Of a DNA stretch of 64,000 nt, positions 22,766-34,860 are shown piece after piece. The position numbers and the translations under genes are program-made. A model generated the notes under the pieces. It ran no database searches, had not been told where the DNA came from, and saw nothing but the letters and a program-made list of their open reading frames with translations. The stretch covers positions 248,001 through 312,000 of the forward strand of contig JAEBUN010000035.1 in NCBI GenBank assembly GCA_023014365.1, in the 5' to 3' direction. The DNA is from Lepiota brunneoincarnata (Eukaryota > Basidiomycota > Agaricomycetes > Agaricales > Agaricaceae). The stretch's first letter is position 1, and every line of letters begins with the position of its first letter.

Positions 22766-23608
22766 CTAGACTGAATGAAACTCGACGAGCTTGGGGCATC
22801 CCGCGCGCAACTTGGTGCACACGTCAGTAGGGATGTAAAGGAGTTCCAGTTTGGTGATTGATGGTGACAGAGGAAGTGATATCTCTCCATGTAGCTCCTG
22901 CAAACGGAGGTGGCGCAGGTGATGGAAGGTTACAAGAGGGAGTTCGTCGCCGCCGCCTTCTAAACATCCATCGATTGAAAGGGTCTCAAGCTGGGGAAAG
23001 CAAGATGAGGCAGAAACAAACCACCTCAACATCAAACAGGGCAGCTGAAGAGCCCGAATGGTCTTGGAATACTGACACAGTAAAGAGCCGATTGATTGAA
23101 AGGCATCATAGACAATAAAAGGGACTCTCGGCAGCTCGATCAGGTGAGGTGGGCCCCAGTTATCGAGGTCAAGACTGAATGGAAGTCCTCGAGCATTTTG
23201 TAAGTGGAGCCTGAGGATGGAAGGGATACCATGTGCATTCGTGTCGAAAATGCCGCCAACGCACATACTGTTCCATAACTGGGGTGTCGACCCGGCGATC
23301 TGACGCCAGTGGGATGAGACATGGCTGAGGGTCAAGGCCGGATAACCGTGCGAATGACCTGGACTCCAAGAGTCACTCGTTATCGGGGAGAGACGGAACA
23401 CCGGGGGGCAAACATATTTGAAAATGAGGGAGAGGGTTACTGGTGGAAGGAGTCGAGTTGATGCTCGGAAAGGATTGAGCATTTGCAGATTTGCCGCCCG
23501 TGCATCCTCGAGTCGACGTATCGACTGTTTGATACTCTGAATGAGCTCAAGTTGGGCATCGCGAAGTTGTTGTTTGCGAAACTTCCCGCGAATGGAGCAG
23601 ATTTGCAT
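22766..23608 (-). CDS. F-box-like/leucine-rich protein, short form
   Basis: Single-exon ORF of 280 codons. After an N-terminal helix (IQSIKQSIRRLEDARAAN) comes the degenerate F-box of agaricomycete proteins: LLPPVTLSLIFKYVCP...LSHVSSHWRQIAGSTPQLW, about 50-115. It then continues into leucine-rich segments (LETLSIDGC, LRHLRLQELHG, ITKLELLYIP). Such proteins are substrate adaptors of SCF ubiquitin ligases. Family members are usually 450-600 residues, so this one is C-terminally short: either a truncated copy or a missing downstream exon. Confidence 0.7.
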   Translation of the reverse strand: MQICSIRGKFRKQQLRDAQLELIQSIKQSIRRLEDARAANLQMLNPFRASTRLLPPVTLSLIFKYVCPPVFRLSPITSDSWSPGHSHGYPALTLSHVSSHWRQIAGSTPQLWNSMCVGGIFDTNAHGIPSILRLHLQNARGLPFSLDLDNWGPPHLIELPRVPFIVYDAFQSIGSLLCQYSKTIRALQLPCLMLRWFVSASSCFPQLETLSIDGCLEGGGDELPLVTFHHLRHLRLQELHGEISLPLSPSITKLELLYIPTDVCTKLRAGCPKLVEFHSV

Positions 23609-24241
23609 GGTCTCAGAGGGAGGGAAAGTCTCGTTCGGTATTTATGAGTCGAGGACCAAGCAATGACCGCTACGGCCAAGCAGGACAGAAATGGAAGATG
23701 TAACATGTGACCGGTCGGCGGTAATGGCGGTCAAGCTTCATAAGCTTCAAGGCTCACAGCTCTATCGTTCTGAGATCTCGCGATGTACGTTCATACAATT
23801 GCGAAACAGGGCAGGATGTATCATTCCGGGTGCTGGATAGGGCTGTGGAAAAATCCCTAGGTTTCTAAGACCCCCTTTTTGACCAAATTACATCCACGTG
23901 ATTGGGAAGTTGCGGGTTACATAAGCGCCATAGCTACTTACAGGTACTATACCAAAGGGCCTAGGAAGGATCCTTGATTGCCACTTCCCCGCCCATTGAC
24001 CTTGCTTCGGAGTATCTCAAATCCATGCTAGGCAAAGATGAAGCACAGTTTGTGGTTCTAATAATCAAGCTGGCATATGCTGTACAGCCGTACAGCTATG
24101 ATTCTCTACTTTGAGGATGAGGCGCTGACATTGCATAGAAATTGAAACTGGCATCGCCGGGATCGGCATTAGTAGTGCTCATACCGACACCGCAGTCTCA
24201 GTGTGCGATTTTAAGATCCTAGAAAGCAACCATGGTGTTAG
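23609..24241. other. Intergenic
   Basis: Between the F-box gene start and the aminopeptidase 3' end. Nothing recognised. Confidence 0.4.
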
Positions 24242-26894
24242 TTATGCTTTCGATCCATCCTGCAGCAGAACTCGCACCTTCTCAATCAACTTCCTGGCAA
24301 TTGGGTGAAACCCTTCCTTTCCTTCAAGGAACTTCTCAACCGCGAGTTCTTTATCAACCTTGAAAATCGCTTGGAAAATCGGCCTGCAGAATTTCATGCG
24401 TCCTTTCACCACTTCCACTTCCATCCTTGCCAATTACCCAATCCGCTGCCTCGAGTGCGAACTTCTGTGCGGCGGAAGAACCGTGGTCTGCCAAGGCGAG
24501 TTGATAGAATCTAAGTCGGATCTCGCCGTTGGGTGTTTGAGCGAGCTGATACAAGGATGCAAGGTAAGAAACCAGATGAGAGGGAAGGAGAGGGTATGAT
24601 TGGAGCTTCTGTAAAAAGACGACTGAAGTCGTAAACATAAAGTATAAGGAAAAGGAGCTTTGGTCAGAGTCAAAAGTAAGCGATGGACTCGACTGACTGA
24701 TTTGGTTCCCGTTCAGACTCTCGAGGTCAGATTCTTTGAAATCGAGCTTGGACGTGTCAGCTGTTGATCGGGCGGCGTTCCATCGTTCAGCTAGCTCGTA
24801 AGCTTGTTTCGCCAAGCTGGTGTCGAAATCAAGTTTCACGGGGAGCTCAAGGCCTTCACCATATAACCAGGCCTGTGTGTAAAAAACATGAGGAAGGGGT
24901 ATCGCTTAATCGATTCGTTGAATTCAAAAAAAAGAAAGGCGTACATCCCAATCAATGTTATTTAGCGCCTTGGTCTTGTCAGGTTGGTTGCTGAAATAAC
25001 CATAAAGATGCTTCCTCCAATCTTCCGTGCAGATGCTTTTGCCGCTAAACGTGGATACATAATCCTTGACGTAGGGGAGGAAAACATCCAGTCCGCCCAG
25101 CGTTCGTTCTGGGGAGAAGGAAAAACTAGGACAAGGTGCAAGAGCAGAGGATAGTCATACGTACCAATGTAGAGAAGGAAGCTTGCACCCTTCTCGTAAG
25201 GAACACGACTATACGCACCGTCAGGATCCTCACCTTTTTCAAACTCGATGACCAATCTTTGGTATTTCGGCCGGTCCTGGTATCCAGCTAATGCACTCTT
25301 GAGAGATTCGATTCCGATCAGGTATGAGAATGCACGGTGTGCCGGTGAATGCAGGACCTGTTGGAGTACTCGCTCGAAATACGTAGTCCATCCCCTCATT
25401 CAACCAGAAATGGGAGGCCCCAGCGCTCCTGCGATACAGTAAATTCAAAGCTCGACATCCTGAATCCAAAAAACGACCTACGTGACGCCGTTTCCGAACC
25501 ATGAATGAGTGAGTTCGTGGACAATTACGTTGACCAGAGTTCGATCACCCGTCAGCAGCGCTATAAGGTGAAAGGTGGGCCACATGGATCGAAGGAGCCC
25601 TCAACGGTTCACGTACTGGGAGTAAGGAACGTCAAGCAGGCATTTTCCTACCCACTATAAACATCTACCTGCAGGATAAGAGTACCATACTGACCATACC
25701 GCCGTAAGGGAACGACGGGGGCAGAACCAAGAGATCGTATACTCCAAAACGGTATGGTACCACGATGCTTTCTGCCTTTTCCAGAAACCGAGTTGTATCC
25801 TCGCAGAATTCCCAGTATGCTTTATCCATGAGTTCCGGTTCAGTCCAAACTGCCACTTGTCCAAGTCTTCCCTTCAGGTGCAGGGAACGGGCGGAAGTGG
25901 ATATTGCCTGCAGCAATCGCGATCAAGTACGATGGGATGGGTACGGGCTGGGGCACTTGTTTAGTTAACAACGTTCGGGGAGAGCGAGATGATTTCTTGC
26001 TTGATTATAGGAGTATGTGACTTCCTCCTGACCAACAATCTTGCCGTTATGAGGAGGTCCATCCACAGGAGGCGATACGCGGATAGCAGAAAGGAGCACA
26101 GGAAGAACGGATTTGACACTGGCAGAATACGTCTGTAGATCTCCATTTAGACTACGCCTTAGTATGCTAACGAACGTCAAGCGATACGCACGATCTTCGC
26201 GGAGGGAGTATCTGGGAGTAGTTGTGCACATCAGTGTTTTGCGACAATCCATCTTTAACAACCACAGGTTCCCACCTTGAAGGGGTGCGAGAGCTCTGGA
26301 AGTAAATCGGCTGACATTGGCTGAAAAGATAGGGGAACTGCTTTCCCTGTGTCTGCCTAGATTAGCATTAACGATCACACTCTACTTGATCGCTGGGTGG
26401 GGGGGTTCATACTCCTTCTCAAGCCACTGTAGCGCAGTGCTACGAGGTGAGGTCTCATACACCACCCGGATCCTGAACCTTAGTTCCCTTGGACAATCCC
26501 GACGGTAGTGGTATATGAAGCGCAGATCCCATCACCTCATGCTTTGCCTTGAGATCAAGCTGCAAACAACCCACATGCGCATCTCTAAGCGTGCAAAGTA
26601 AGATTGAGCTATCACAAACTCACCAGAGGTGGCCTTGCCTTCTACAGATACACCACTGATTTTTAGATCAGTTTGTGTCAAAAGCTTGGTGGATTGCCAT
26701 TGTCAGGAATTGGGAGCACTCGGGCAAATGCACAGGGGTACAAACATGACTTGGTCGACGTTATCCTCTTTGATGATTAGATGGTGAGTTGCAGTTCCTC
26801 CAATGGTACGGGCATTGAAGTTGAGACTCCAGTCGAATACAACGTGTTCAGTTACGACCTTGTCGTAATTGGATTGGGAGGTTGGATCGGTCAT
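24242..26894 (-). CDS. Leukotriene-A4-hydrolase-type M1 aminopeptidase, with multiple +1 frameshifts
   Basis: Zinc aminopeptidase/epoxide hydrolase of the LTA4H/LAP2 group. Order along the protein: MTDPTSQSNYDKVVTEHV (start); LPSGLSKGTKV; FPYLFSQCQPIYF with ALAPLQDTPS; PSFPYGGM-ENACLTFLTP; zinc motif HELTHSWFGNGVT (HExxH) with the third ligand in FWLNEG; RVPYEKG; RTLGGLDVFLPYVKDYVSTF; C-terminal helical domain with GRMKFCRPIFQAIFKVDKEL. Many short introns join in phase, one with a GC donor (CAA|GCAAGA) before PVPIPSYLIAIAAGN. Net +1 shifts lie near 26683, 26673, 26474, 26299, 25848, 25390 and 24418, several in doubled bases. All catalytic residues survive. I expect an intact gene of about 600-650 aa once the sequence is corrected. 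Confidence 0.85.
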
Positions 26895-27926
26895 CTCAGA
26901 GAAGATGAGATATCTAATTAGTCATGACTGTCCCTGATATAGTAAACAACAAACACTATACATCACGTTCCTTGATGAAGTGCACCAGTAGGTAGTGCCG
27001 GAAACGAGCTCCAGTATCATGAGGTGTAGCGGTGGTATGGGAGGTTAAGTCTTTAGATGTCGGTTTCACACTAAACTCATTCACCGCGAATATATATCAA
27101 TGGTTGAGTGTCGGTTCCTGGTGATGCATCTTGGTTATCCTCACCACGATTTGCATCATCCACACATAGCAACAACAGTTACAAGTCCCAAATTGACAGT
27201 GACAATTTTGCTTTGAGCCGGCGGCCGCTGTATGTACATACATACATTAGTTCAACAAGCTCTGTTCTCGAACTAAGTTCCTAGGGGGTAGCCGAAGCGG
27301 CGCAGCCAAGATTTTCCGATTGGTGTAGCCAACACTAACAGTACCCGCCCTCTGCCCACAACAGACGACGAGCAATGCTCGAAGAAGCGTTTGGAGATTA
27401 AAAAAAAAAAAAAGTTCAATGGCTGTATCGTGGGGAAGGATCAATCAAGTTGAGCGCCGAACTCAACACACTTGACGTAAAAAAGTGTCTCGATTGCTAA
27501 AGATCTGGCAGTTCCCATCTAACAATTGCAATCCAGCGAGATGTCGCCAGTTGCCAAGAATCATAAAAGCTGGGATAATCCTGGCGAACAGATCATCAAA
27601 AGTCGGTGGCGAGCCAAGGAAAGGGGGGGGAGGGGGCCTGCGAACAACATTCCTAATAGCACTTTGCAGGGGGTGAGATAGAGCTGCAGATTCTTGGGGC
27701 TCATAGGCAGTGACTCAGGAATTCACTTCTTTATCGGGTACAACGGTTCAAGTGAAAAAACGTGGTTATCGGGAACTCTGGTTCACGCGACAGCAGAACC
27801 ACGTGGAGTAAACCCGCAAGGTGCGTGTGGGGGAAAGGGTTATATTCGTCCATAAACCCCCTGGATATAAATACACCATCTTATTATAAACCTGTTCCTG
27901 CAACACGCCAAGATATCTGCTGCACT
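26895..27926. other. Intergenic, about 1 kb
   Basis: Aminopeptidase upstream region and aldehyde dehydrogenase 3' flank. It contains an A13 run (27400-27412), a G-rich tract (27624-27638) and a short TATGTACATACATACAT repeat near 27230. No gene supported. Confidence 0.4.
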
Positions 27927-30049
27927 TCAGAGCTCCTCAACCTTGGGAATTTGAACCTGCGAAGGTCCAGCGAAAAAGTCGAACTGACTCTGTGTATAGG
28001 GAGGGTACCGGACCTGACCGAAGAATTGCTCAGCCCTGTAAAAGCCACGAGTCAGAAAGAGAATAGTAAAGACAGAAAGGAACCTATGTGTACTCGTTTG
28101 GAATGTCTACGATGGAACGTTCGTAGGTGAAGAGGTCAAAGCTGTATTTGAGGATTTGTCTCCCGTCTAGGAATTGAATTAGTGAGAGATCAGGGGGAAG
28201 AAGCCTCTGGGCGTGGACTCACGTCCGGATTCCCCGACGCCACCGAATGGTAGTTCGTTGACTAAGGGGGTGACGGTGGGATTGAATATTTTGACATTCT
28301 AGGGCTCTGAAAGGGGACGTACCGCACAACTTGCTGGAAGGTATCATTAAAGACCTGCGTTTCCGCTCGCGGTGCCGCGTAAAACTATGTTTGCGAGGTA
28401 AATGTGAATCTCGAGAATCACGAATGTCATTGGACGCACTCTGATCCTTGACTTGATCATCCTGCGTAAAGGCATACAACACCAATGGGTGATTCCCTAA
28501 TGATACGAGTGATAAACAGACCCCGTAGCACGAGAAATTTGGTAGGTACCTGGCGCTGACAAAACGAATCGCCTCATCGACATCTTCCACTGGCAAGATA
28601 GGCAAGAGCGGTCCAAAGAGTTCCCTAGAACAATGTACATTTCAGCCTACGTTCAAACCCAATTTGGAGCACGCGTGACTTACTCGCTCAATAATACATC
28701 ATCCTCCCAGTGTTCTTTTTCCAACACAAAGACTGTCATTTCAAGGCCACGGCTTCTACCCTGCTGGATCGATGGACCCCTTCGGGATCTTTTCCACCCC
28801 CATACACAACCTTGGCAGTTCGTTTGTTGAAGGTGAGAGGTGAGACGCGAGAAATGGGCATCCGAAACAATGCGGCCAAATGAGGAAGACTTGAGGGATC
28901 CATCCGGCCAGAAGGCCGTCGCGTGTTTTTCAAGAGCAGTAATAAATGGTTCAAGGGCCGGCTTAGGGCATAGGACGTAGTCTGGTGAAACACAAAGCTT
29001 TCGAACTGTGTTAATGTAGGGGGGAGAGACGAGTTGATAGCGTCACGGACCTGGCCGGCATTCTGGCTCTTGCCCCAGATGACACGCTTCGCAGCGAGAT
29101 CCACGTCGGCATTTCGGATCAATTATCACGGGCGACTTGCCACCCAGTTCCAGTGTGACCGGTGTCAGGTGTCGGGCTGCTGCCGTGGAGATGATCCGAG
29201 CTATACGACCATTCCCAGTGTAAAATATGTGGTCCCCTATTGGAGAGCGCAAGTCAGTCCGGGGTTAAAAGTCGTGTGGGAGACTATCAAATAAATGGGT
29301 ATACCGTTGGGTCGTGAGGAGGCGTAGGAATATTTGGATTAATGAGGCTCAATAGCTTACATTGCAATTCAAGCAAACCGGGTGATTTCTGGAACGGCGC
29401 CTTCCACCACTCGATAGGCGTCGTTATCGAGGTACCTTGGCACGAGGTCGGCTAGCAATGCCGAATAATGAGGAGCGACTTCAGAGGGTTTTATGACTGC
29501 ACAACATCCAGCGGCGATGGCACCATACAGGGGCTGGAGTGATAAAATAAGGGGGTAGTTCCAAGGACTAGATCAGGCACAGTCAGGCACTAGTAGTCTG
29601 TTCGACCAACAGGTCGTACGCACGCAATAATAAGAGCAACTCCTTTGGGCTCCTTCCTTACTCTCGGCTGCCAGCTTTTGATCCAATCCTCGACTTCAGT
29701 TGGACTTGTCCTCATCCTTCGCCCATTCTACAACTTTCTTTGCACAGATGATCGAGCGCTCAACAATGGGTCCAACTTCTGCCATGTAGACCTCAAGGCG
29801 GGGCTTGCCCAGGTCACGATAGAGGGCGTCCGCCATGGCTTCTGCGTTTTCTTGAGTGAGACGGGCTAGTTGGAGAAGCTGTTGTTGCCGCCATGGAATC
29901 GATTTCGTCCGTCCAGAGGCAAACGTATCCTTGAGTGCTGCTCGGATCTTTATGAAGAATTGACATCATTGTTCTGTTCACGTGAAAAACAAACTTACCT
30001 CGGGAAATTTATCGAGGGGAATGCGGGACCTTGGAGTGGGGGTGGCCAT
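27927..30049 (-). CDS. Fatty aldehyde dehydrogenase (ALDH3-like), with several +1 frameshifts
   Basis: NAD(P)-dependent aldehyde dehydrogenase of the class-3/fatty-aldehyde type. Start ATG at 30049 ([17 protein letters not shown]), first intron, then [20 protein letters not shown]. Downstream are [21 protein letters not shown], the catalytic-cysteine segment [14 protein letters not shown] (family GQTC.APDY), [43 protein letters not shown] and [16 protein letters not shown]. The tail [13 protein letters not shown] ends at 27927. Net +1 breaks occur near 29115, 28815, 28770-28790 and 28360, mostly in short homopolymers; the join before the PFGGVGESG exon is not fully resolved. Fatty aldehyde dehydrogenases oxidise long-chain aldehydes to acids, often at the ER. 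Confidence 0.85.
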
Positions 30050-30690
30050 TCTGGTAGAGACCAGGGGGGGGGGGGGGGGAAATGTGTTGTAATGGGAGCC
30101 ACACCAGGTGCATATAAGCGATCCTGCAGTCCAGGAAAGGGAAATAGGGAAATCCGGGGTTATGGGTGGAACATTGGATTTTCCGTACCTGTTCATTCGT
30201 CGTGGGTATCCCCCTCCTCCGCGAAGCAACAGGAGGGTCGTGTGGTGTCCAAATGGCCACCCTCTCTGCTAAATGATGTGTGTGCGTGAGGTTCTTGTTC
30301 CCATTCCGGAATGTCGAGTTATGTAGGTCCCCGTCATCTACTAGCGAGAGGCTTGTTGCATAATCCGGGTAAACCCTCCACTATCACACGACCTTGCTCC
30401 ATCCATCAGTCACGTGCACAATAAATAAACGCCTCTCGCCTCTTCTCGGCACTTTCCCCATTCGCTTGCTGATCCCCCTCAACGATCCCTGTCTCTTCCA
30501 AAATCACGCCCGTCTCATATGAATCCTCAGGAGCCGACTCTTGGGCATCTGACCGCAACAAAAAATGCACTGCCATGAACATTGCTCTTGCTGGGAAACG
30601 AGGGGCAGTTTTGTGGGTCCAATGCCACCCCATCAATTTCCAGATAGAGCCCTTCCAATTCATAGTACTTAGAAAAACGCCAACTGGGGT
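30050..30690. other. Intergenic, ALDH promoter side
   Basis: Contains a G14 run at 30066-30079. A - strand ORF at 30406-30663 is not supported. Confidence 0.4.
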
Positions 30691-30959
30691 GGAGTCCTCC
30701 CCTTTATGCGTCGATCAAGGGGCTCCAGCGGAGCTTTGCTGTGCGTTACAAGGAGCAGCCATCGGAGGATGATATTGCCCTATACTCTAAGCATTTAGAG
30801 AGTGACGTCTTCACTGCCACCCAGCAGGTCATGGCGCAGCGCCGCGCGGAACACATGGAGCTGCTCAGGGAACACAGTCGATTTGTAAGCACTTTGAGGT
30901 ATTATCTCGAGTCCCCCAACTGGCCGGGGCATGACAAAGCGAAGGCGAAATTACTGTAA
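30691..30959 (+). CDS. Possible small exon, unknown protein
   Basis: An open frame ending at 30959 with protein-like, charged and helical composition: RSFAVRYKEQPSEDD, LESDVFTATQQVMAQRRAEH, LLREHSRFVSTLRYYLESP. No start is certain and no family is recognised. It may be the last exon of a decayed gene. Confidence 0.3.
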
Positions 30960-32807
30960 CTGAAGGCTCAGCTCAGAAACGACGGTTGAATGATGATCTG
31001 CAATCGCGTGCCCCCACTCAAACCCGAAGTCTAGAAAACTAGCGAGCGGTGAGAGTTCCCTGTATCAAAGCTCTGGATGACATTAGCACAATTCTTTTGT
31101 GTGCCTTCATTAATAGATTGCATTGATGTACATCTACTATTGGAGAAAATTGGTCATTCTGGAGGGGACCACGAAGTCCAGTGATTTCCCTCGGAAAGAA
31201 TCCTCTAAATCAGTGTAGTCTGGCCCCACTTGGCTCCAAACTCGCAGCCACACGTTCGCGGTTGGTAACTCGAGCCAAATAGTCGCGTTCTTTGTAACTG
31301 TCATCATGTATCATATGCGAACAACCCCTGTTTATCATTCTTTTAACTCAGCTCACGAACTACACAAACAATATCCCTGTTGCGAGCACAACAAGCCATA
31401 AGCGGTATCCTCAGTAGGAGAGCAAATAAACGCCGCCCTCAGCCATCAGGCTTCCGAATTTCTGTATGGTGGTCAGCGTAAGCTGAAGCTCGAACAATCA
31501 TCAAGGCCCAATGTATGAGCTGGAGCGGCAACGACGGGCAATAAGTTGTTGGGAAGTGTCACTACCTTAATGCTTGAACTCGGCATATCCCGTGCCGACT
31601 TTCCGTAACGGCGAGCGCCGTGTCACTCCGTTCCCTCGCCCTGGCTGGCCGACTGAGAGCTTACAAGTACGAGTTGAGACGTCTGCTGCAGTTCTAACGC
31701 TACATATATCCACAGTGCTGCTGTAGCTTCTGGATCGCGCGCCCATTGTACCCTTCACACTGTCAGGCAGAGGAAGCCTGTGAGCCACAAAATAGGACGT
31801 TAAACACATGCCCGGCCTGGAGTGAGTACATAACATATCTAGTAAATATCTACACAAGCCAGGCTCGTCGGCATAATCATATATTGAACGGAGCATATCA
31901 GTCTATACAATAGCCTCGAAAATGGCATAGAACGTCAAATAGGACAGAAAATGGCGGAAAGCTTACTTGTCCCTAAACAGTGCTCCACCAATATGATCCA
32001 CGGAAATGGCGACCAAATGTAATAAGTTTCCGACAAATCCTGGTCAGCCTTCCAGGCCATTGCCAATGATGGCTTTTCACACTGCAACAGCAGTAACATG
32101 TTCTGTTATGTTCCTTTCGGTGTAACGGTTACGCGGCTGTGTGACCATCCTTACAGACCGCCCTTATTAACTACTTACTTATCCGGTTCCACATAGTAAT
32201 ATTGCACGGGACCCTGAGGTTAGTTTGGCGAAGCCCCCAATGACGAATCGACAAGAGTTTTCTGACGCTGGTTTGGGACTGTTTCTGGTCGATCTTTCCG
32301 GACCCTGGTCAATTCAAACGCGAACGCTTCTTACGCCCAACTGCGGTCCCCATGTTTACTGCCGCGTTCGGATTCGGAAGAAGGCAATGTGCTGGGATCC
32401 ACGTTGCGATGAACTCGTTGTTTGTGGGGATTATAACACTGGAGTGGGGACCGTTCCACGGCACCGGATAAACACCACACAGTAATTATAACAGGTGATG
32501 ATCAATGCGGTAGTATCCTTCCTCTAGTCATATTTCAAGTTCCTCGGCATCTTGTATTCCCCAACTTCACATTGGCCTTCCGCGGACGAAGACATAGTGT
32601 CTTCTCCTCTATACCGCCCAGCTTCATGAAACCAGCACCGTATGGCTCTGCTGGATCTTTTCCTTTTGCCCGCTCGCTTGATTGGACGTTGTTTCAAAGG
32701 TGTCTCCCATCTGATTCTCCAAACGTACTGATTTCTTGTTTTTTTTTCCCTCTTGCTACGTCGTATGTACAACTGAAACTCGTTGATAATATCTGAAATG
32801 GATTTCT
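30960..32807. other. Gene-poor region
   Basis: No coding gene supported except for the SYM1-derived fragment listed separately. Short ORFs at 32225-32485 and 32524-32772 have no recognisable features. Confidence 0.4.
31563..31722 (+). pseudogene. SYM1 5'-end duplicate fragment
   Basis: About 160 bp align with 36810-36972, which spans the promoter-proximal region, start and first intron of SYM1. Shared blocks include AACTCGGCATATCCCGTGCC, GAGAGCTTACAAGTACG and ATATCCACAGTGCTGCT. The start ATGGCC is replaced by CTGGCTGGCC, and no later exon follows. It is a direct repeat 5.2 kb upstream of the intact gene. Confidence 0.8.
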
Positions 32808-33494
32808 TTAAACCAATTTGACGCCCTCAAGAATCTTCGCCCATTCATCAGGCTGGTCAGGCCTAGGCGAATACTCGCTCGTAGCCTTAACAATCTCCAC
32901 AATCTCAGGATCAAAGTTCACCCGCGCAAACTCGGCAGCGAGGTCAATCCCGGCAGTGACACCAGCGCCGCTCCACACCTTTCCATCTATGATCCACCGA
33001 CGATCACCCACCCATTTGACCTTTGGGTTTAACTTGTTCATTCCGGCAAGGGATTTGAGTACAGTCTTGTTGGAGCAGACGTTCAGACCGTCGAGGATGC
33101 CTGTGGATGAGATTGCCAAAGAGCCGGTGCAGACGGTTAAGAGGGCTTTGAGTTGGGGGAGGCGGCTTTTGAGGAAGTCTGCGCAGCCGTCTGGGAGGAC
33201 GATTTCGGGGTCAGGACCTGGGATGATGATGAAGTCCAAGTGAGGTGCGGTGCTGTAGGTGCAGGATGGCGTCTGTGGTGGGCCGGAGGAGGCATTGACG
33301 GGGGTAAGGTCATGGGAGATGTAGTGCCATTTGATAATAGGGGCCTTGTCAACGGTGGATTGAGGTAGGCTGAGGAGTTTCATGAATTCTTGAGAATGGC
33401 AGTTGAGATAATCCACCGGTCCAACGGCGTCTAGCCACTGGAAAAGTGGGAACATCAGGAGGCCGATGTTGAGTGTCTGACCCGCGAATGACAT
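32808..33494 (-). CDS. DJ-1/PfpI-family protein (isocyanide-hydratase-like)
   Basis: Single-exon ORF, 228 aa, full length for the family. Features in order: beta strand NIGLLMFPLFQWLDAVGPVDYL at the start; LDFIIIPGP; the nucleophile-elbow cysteine in LLTVCTGSLAISSTGILDG; RRWIIDGKVWSGAGVTAGIDLA near the end. This class-I glutamine-amidotransferase-like fold includes isocyanide hydratase, glyoxalase III and transcription-factor-linked forms. The VCTGSLAIS and SGAGVTAGID motifs match the fungal hydratase/AraC-type subgroup best. The substrate is unknown. Confidence 0.85.
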   Translation of the reverse strand: MSFAGQTLNIGLLMFPLFQWLDAVGPVDYLNCHSQEFMKLLSLPQSTVDKAPIIKWHYISHDLTPVNASSGPPQTPSCTYSTAPHLDFIIIPGPDPEIVLPDGCADFLKSRLPQLKALLTVCTGSLAISSTGILDGLNVCSNKTVLKSLAGMNKLNPKVKWVGDRRWIIDGKVWSGAGVTAGIDLAAEFARVNFDPEIVEIVKATSEYSPRPDQPDEWAKILEGVKLV

Positions 33495-33908
33495 CTTTGG
33501 ATGTTTAAGAGATTGTTAGGGGTAGGGGTGAGTATCACTCACTGTATGAACGTTGAATTTGAGGAGGACAGAAAGGGAATGTCTCCATCGATGGCGTGAA
33601 GATCCTTATTTATAATGTGGCCGCGAAATAACACATGCGCAGTTCCGCCATCAACGGCGGTTGACTGCGGTAGGACTTCAGAGAGCTCAGGCTGGGCTTG
33701 AGCGCTGAACGTTGGAGTCCGTGACAAAATTGATCGGCTTCGAATTACTTGATTCACATACTGGATCGGCTCCGTGAGGCGCGAGAGTGACTCTGATTCA
33801 TCTACTTTGCTCTATAAAAGTATCGGATTTCCAGTCGCGGGCTCGGCACATTTCTGTTGAGCCTCTAGATCTTTCTAATCTTCTCATCCAATCACGTACA
33901 ATACCATC
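33495..33908. other. Intergenic, divergent promoter region
   Basis: Separates the divergent DJ-1-like gene and ABC-F fragment. A TATA-like CTATAAAAG sits at about 33812, 97 bp before the ABC-F start. Confidence 0.45.
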
Positions 33909-34860
33909 ATGTCGGACTTCGAAATCGGATCCTTGAAGCCAAGATATGGTGAAGGACATAACTTTCGGAATGTGTCACTAACCTGCACCCTGGAAACCGC
34001 AGCCCAAACCCCAAACCGGCAAAACTAAGAAGAAAGGACCAACATCCGCAGCCAATGACAAGCGCTCTTCTCCTGCCCCACGGATACCATCAATGATTCG
34101 GCGGAAATCGTCGCGCACTCGCAACAAAGCCGGTTCCATCGAGAGACGTTCGATGCTAAATGCACGGATATGGGTATCAAGGGCATCAATGTCGCAGTAG
34201 GAAATAAGGAGATATTGGTTGATGCCCTCTTGCGGCTAAAGACTGGGGTAAGGTATGGCATGGTTGGGCAGAATGGGGTTGGAAAGTCGGGTGGGTGTTT
34301 TGTTCATATTTCTTTTTGGGTTGTGGTCATAACTGACTCGTATTGCTCTTTACGAACAGTGCTAATGCATGTTTTGGGAAACAATATTCTGGTTGGATTG
34401 CCGCAAAATGTGCGTATTTTGCATATTGCACAGTTGGAAGAGTTCGTTGCGGGACGTTCGATACTTGAGGAGCTGTTGAGTGCCGACACGGATCGGGAGC
34501 GTATCGTAAAGGAAGCTCAAGGTTGGTTGAGGCTTGCGATTTTACGTTGCTTGCCCACGCCGAGGTGCTCATGATGATCACTTGTCCAGCCTTGCAGGGT
34601 ACTTCGTCAAGTTCAACTTCGGACGCGGCTATGAATGAGGTCATTCATAAGCTCCTCATTGCGCGTGCGCAGACCTCCTTGGAACAGGCGCAGAAGATCG
34701 CGACTAAGCGATCTAGTCAGCGTGGTCATACGGCTCGTCAGGCCTTGCTTGCTGCTGAAGCGGAACTGGCGCGGATCAAAGCCGAGGATGCGCAAACTTA
34801 CGTGACGCCGCAGGTGGCTACCGATATGATGAATGAGATATTCACTGCGTACCAGACTTG
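33909..34860 (+). pseudogene. ABC-F ATPase, truncated
   Basis: N-terminal part of a soluble ABC-F protein (translation/ribosome-associated ATPases). MSDFEIGSLKPRY starts it, and a basic KTGKTKKKGPT segment follows after an intron. Next come SRFHRETFDAKCTDMGIKG, the strand VGNKEILVDALLRLKTGVRYG and Walker A in GQNGVGKS. After another intron, NNILVGLPQNVRILHIAQLEE and a coiled-coil arm (ARQALLAAEAELARIKAED) follow. A frameshift lies near 34080, and homology stops at about 34860 before the signature, Walker B and the second ATPase domain. It cannot make a working ABC-F protein. Confidence 0.65.

Noticed and set aside
30066..30079. Run of 14 G and other homopolymers as possible regulatory elements
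   Set aside because: Homopolymer runs next to genes with suspected insertion errors are more likely low-complexity or technical.
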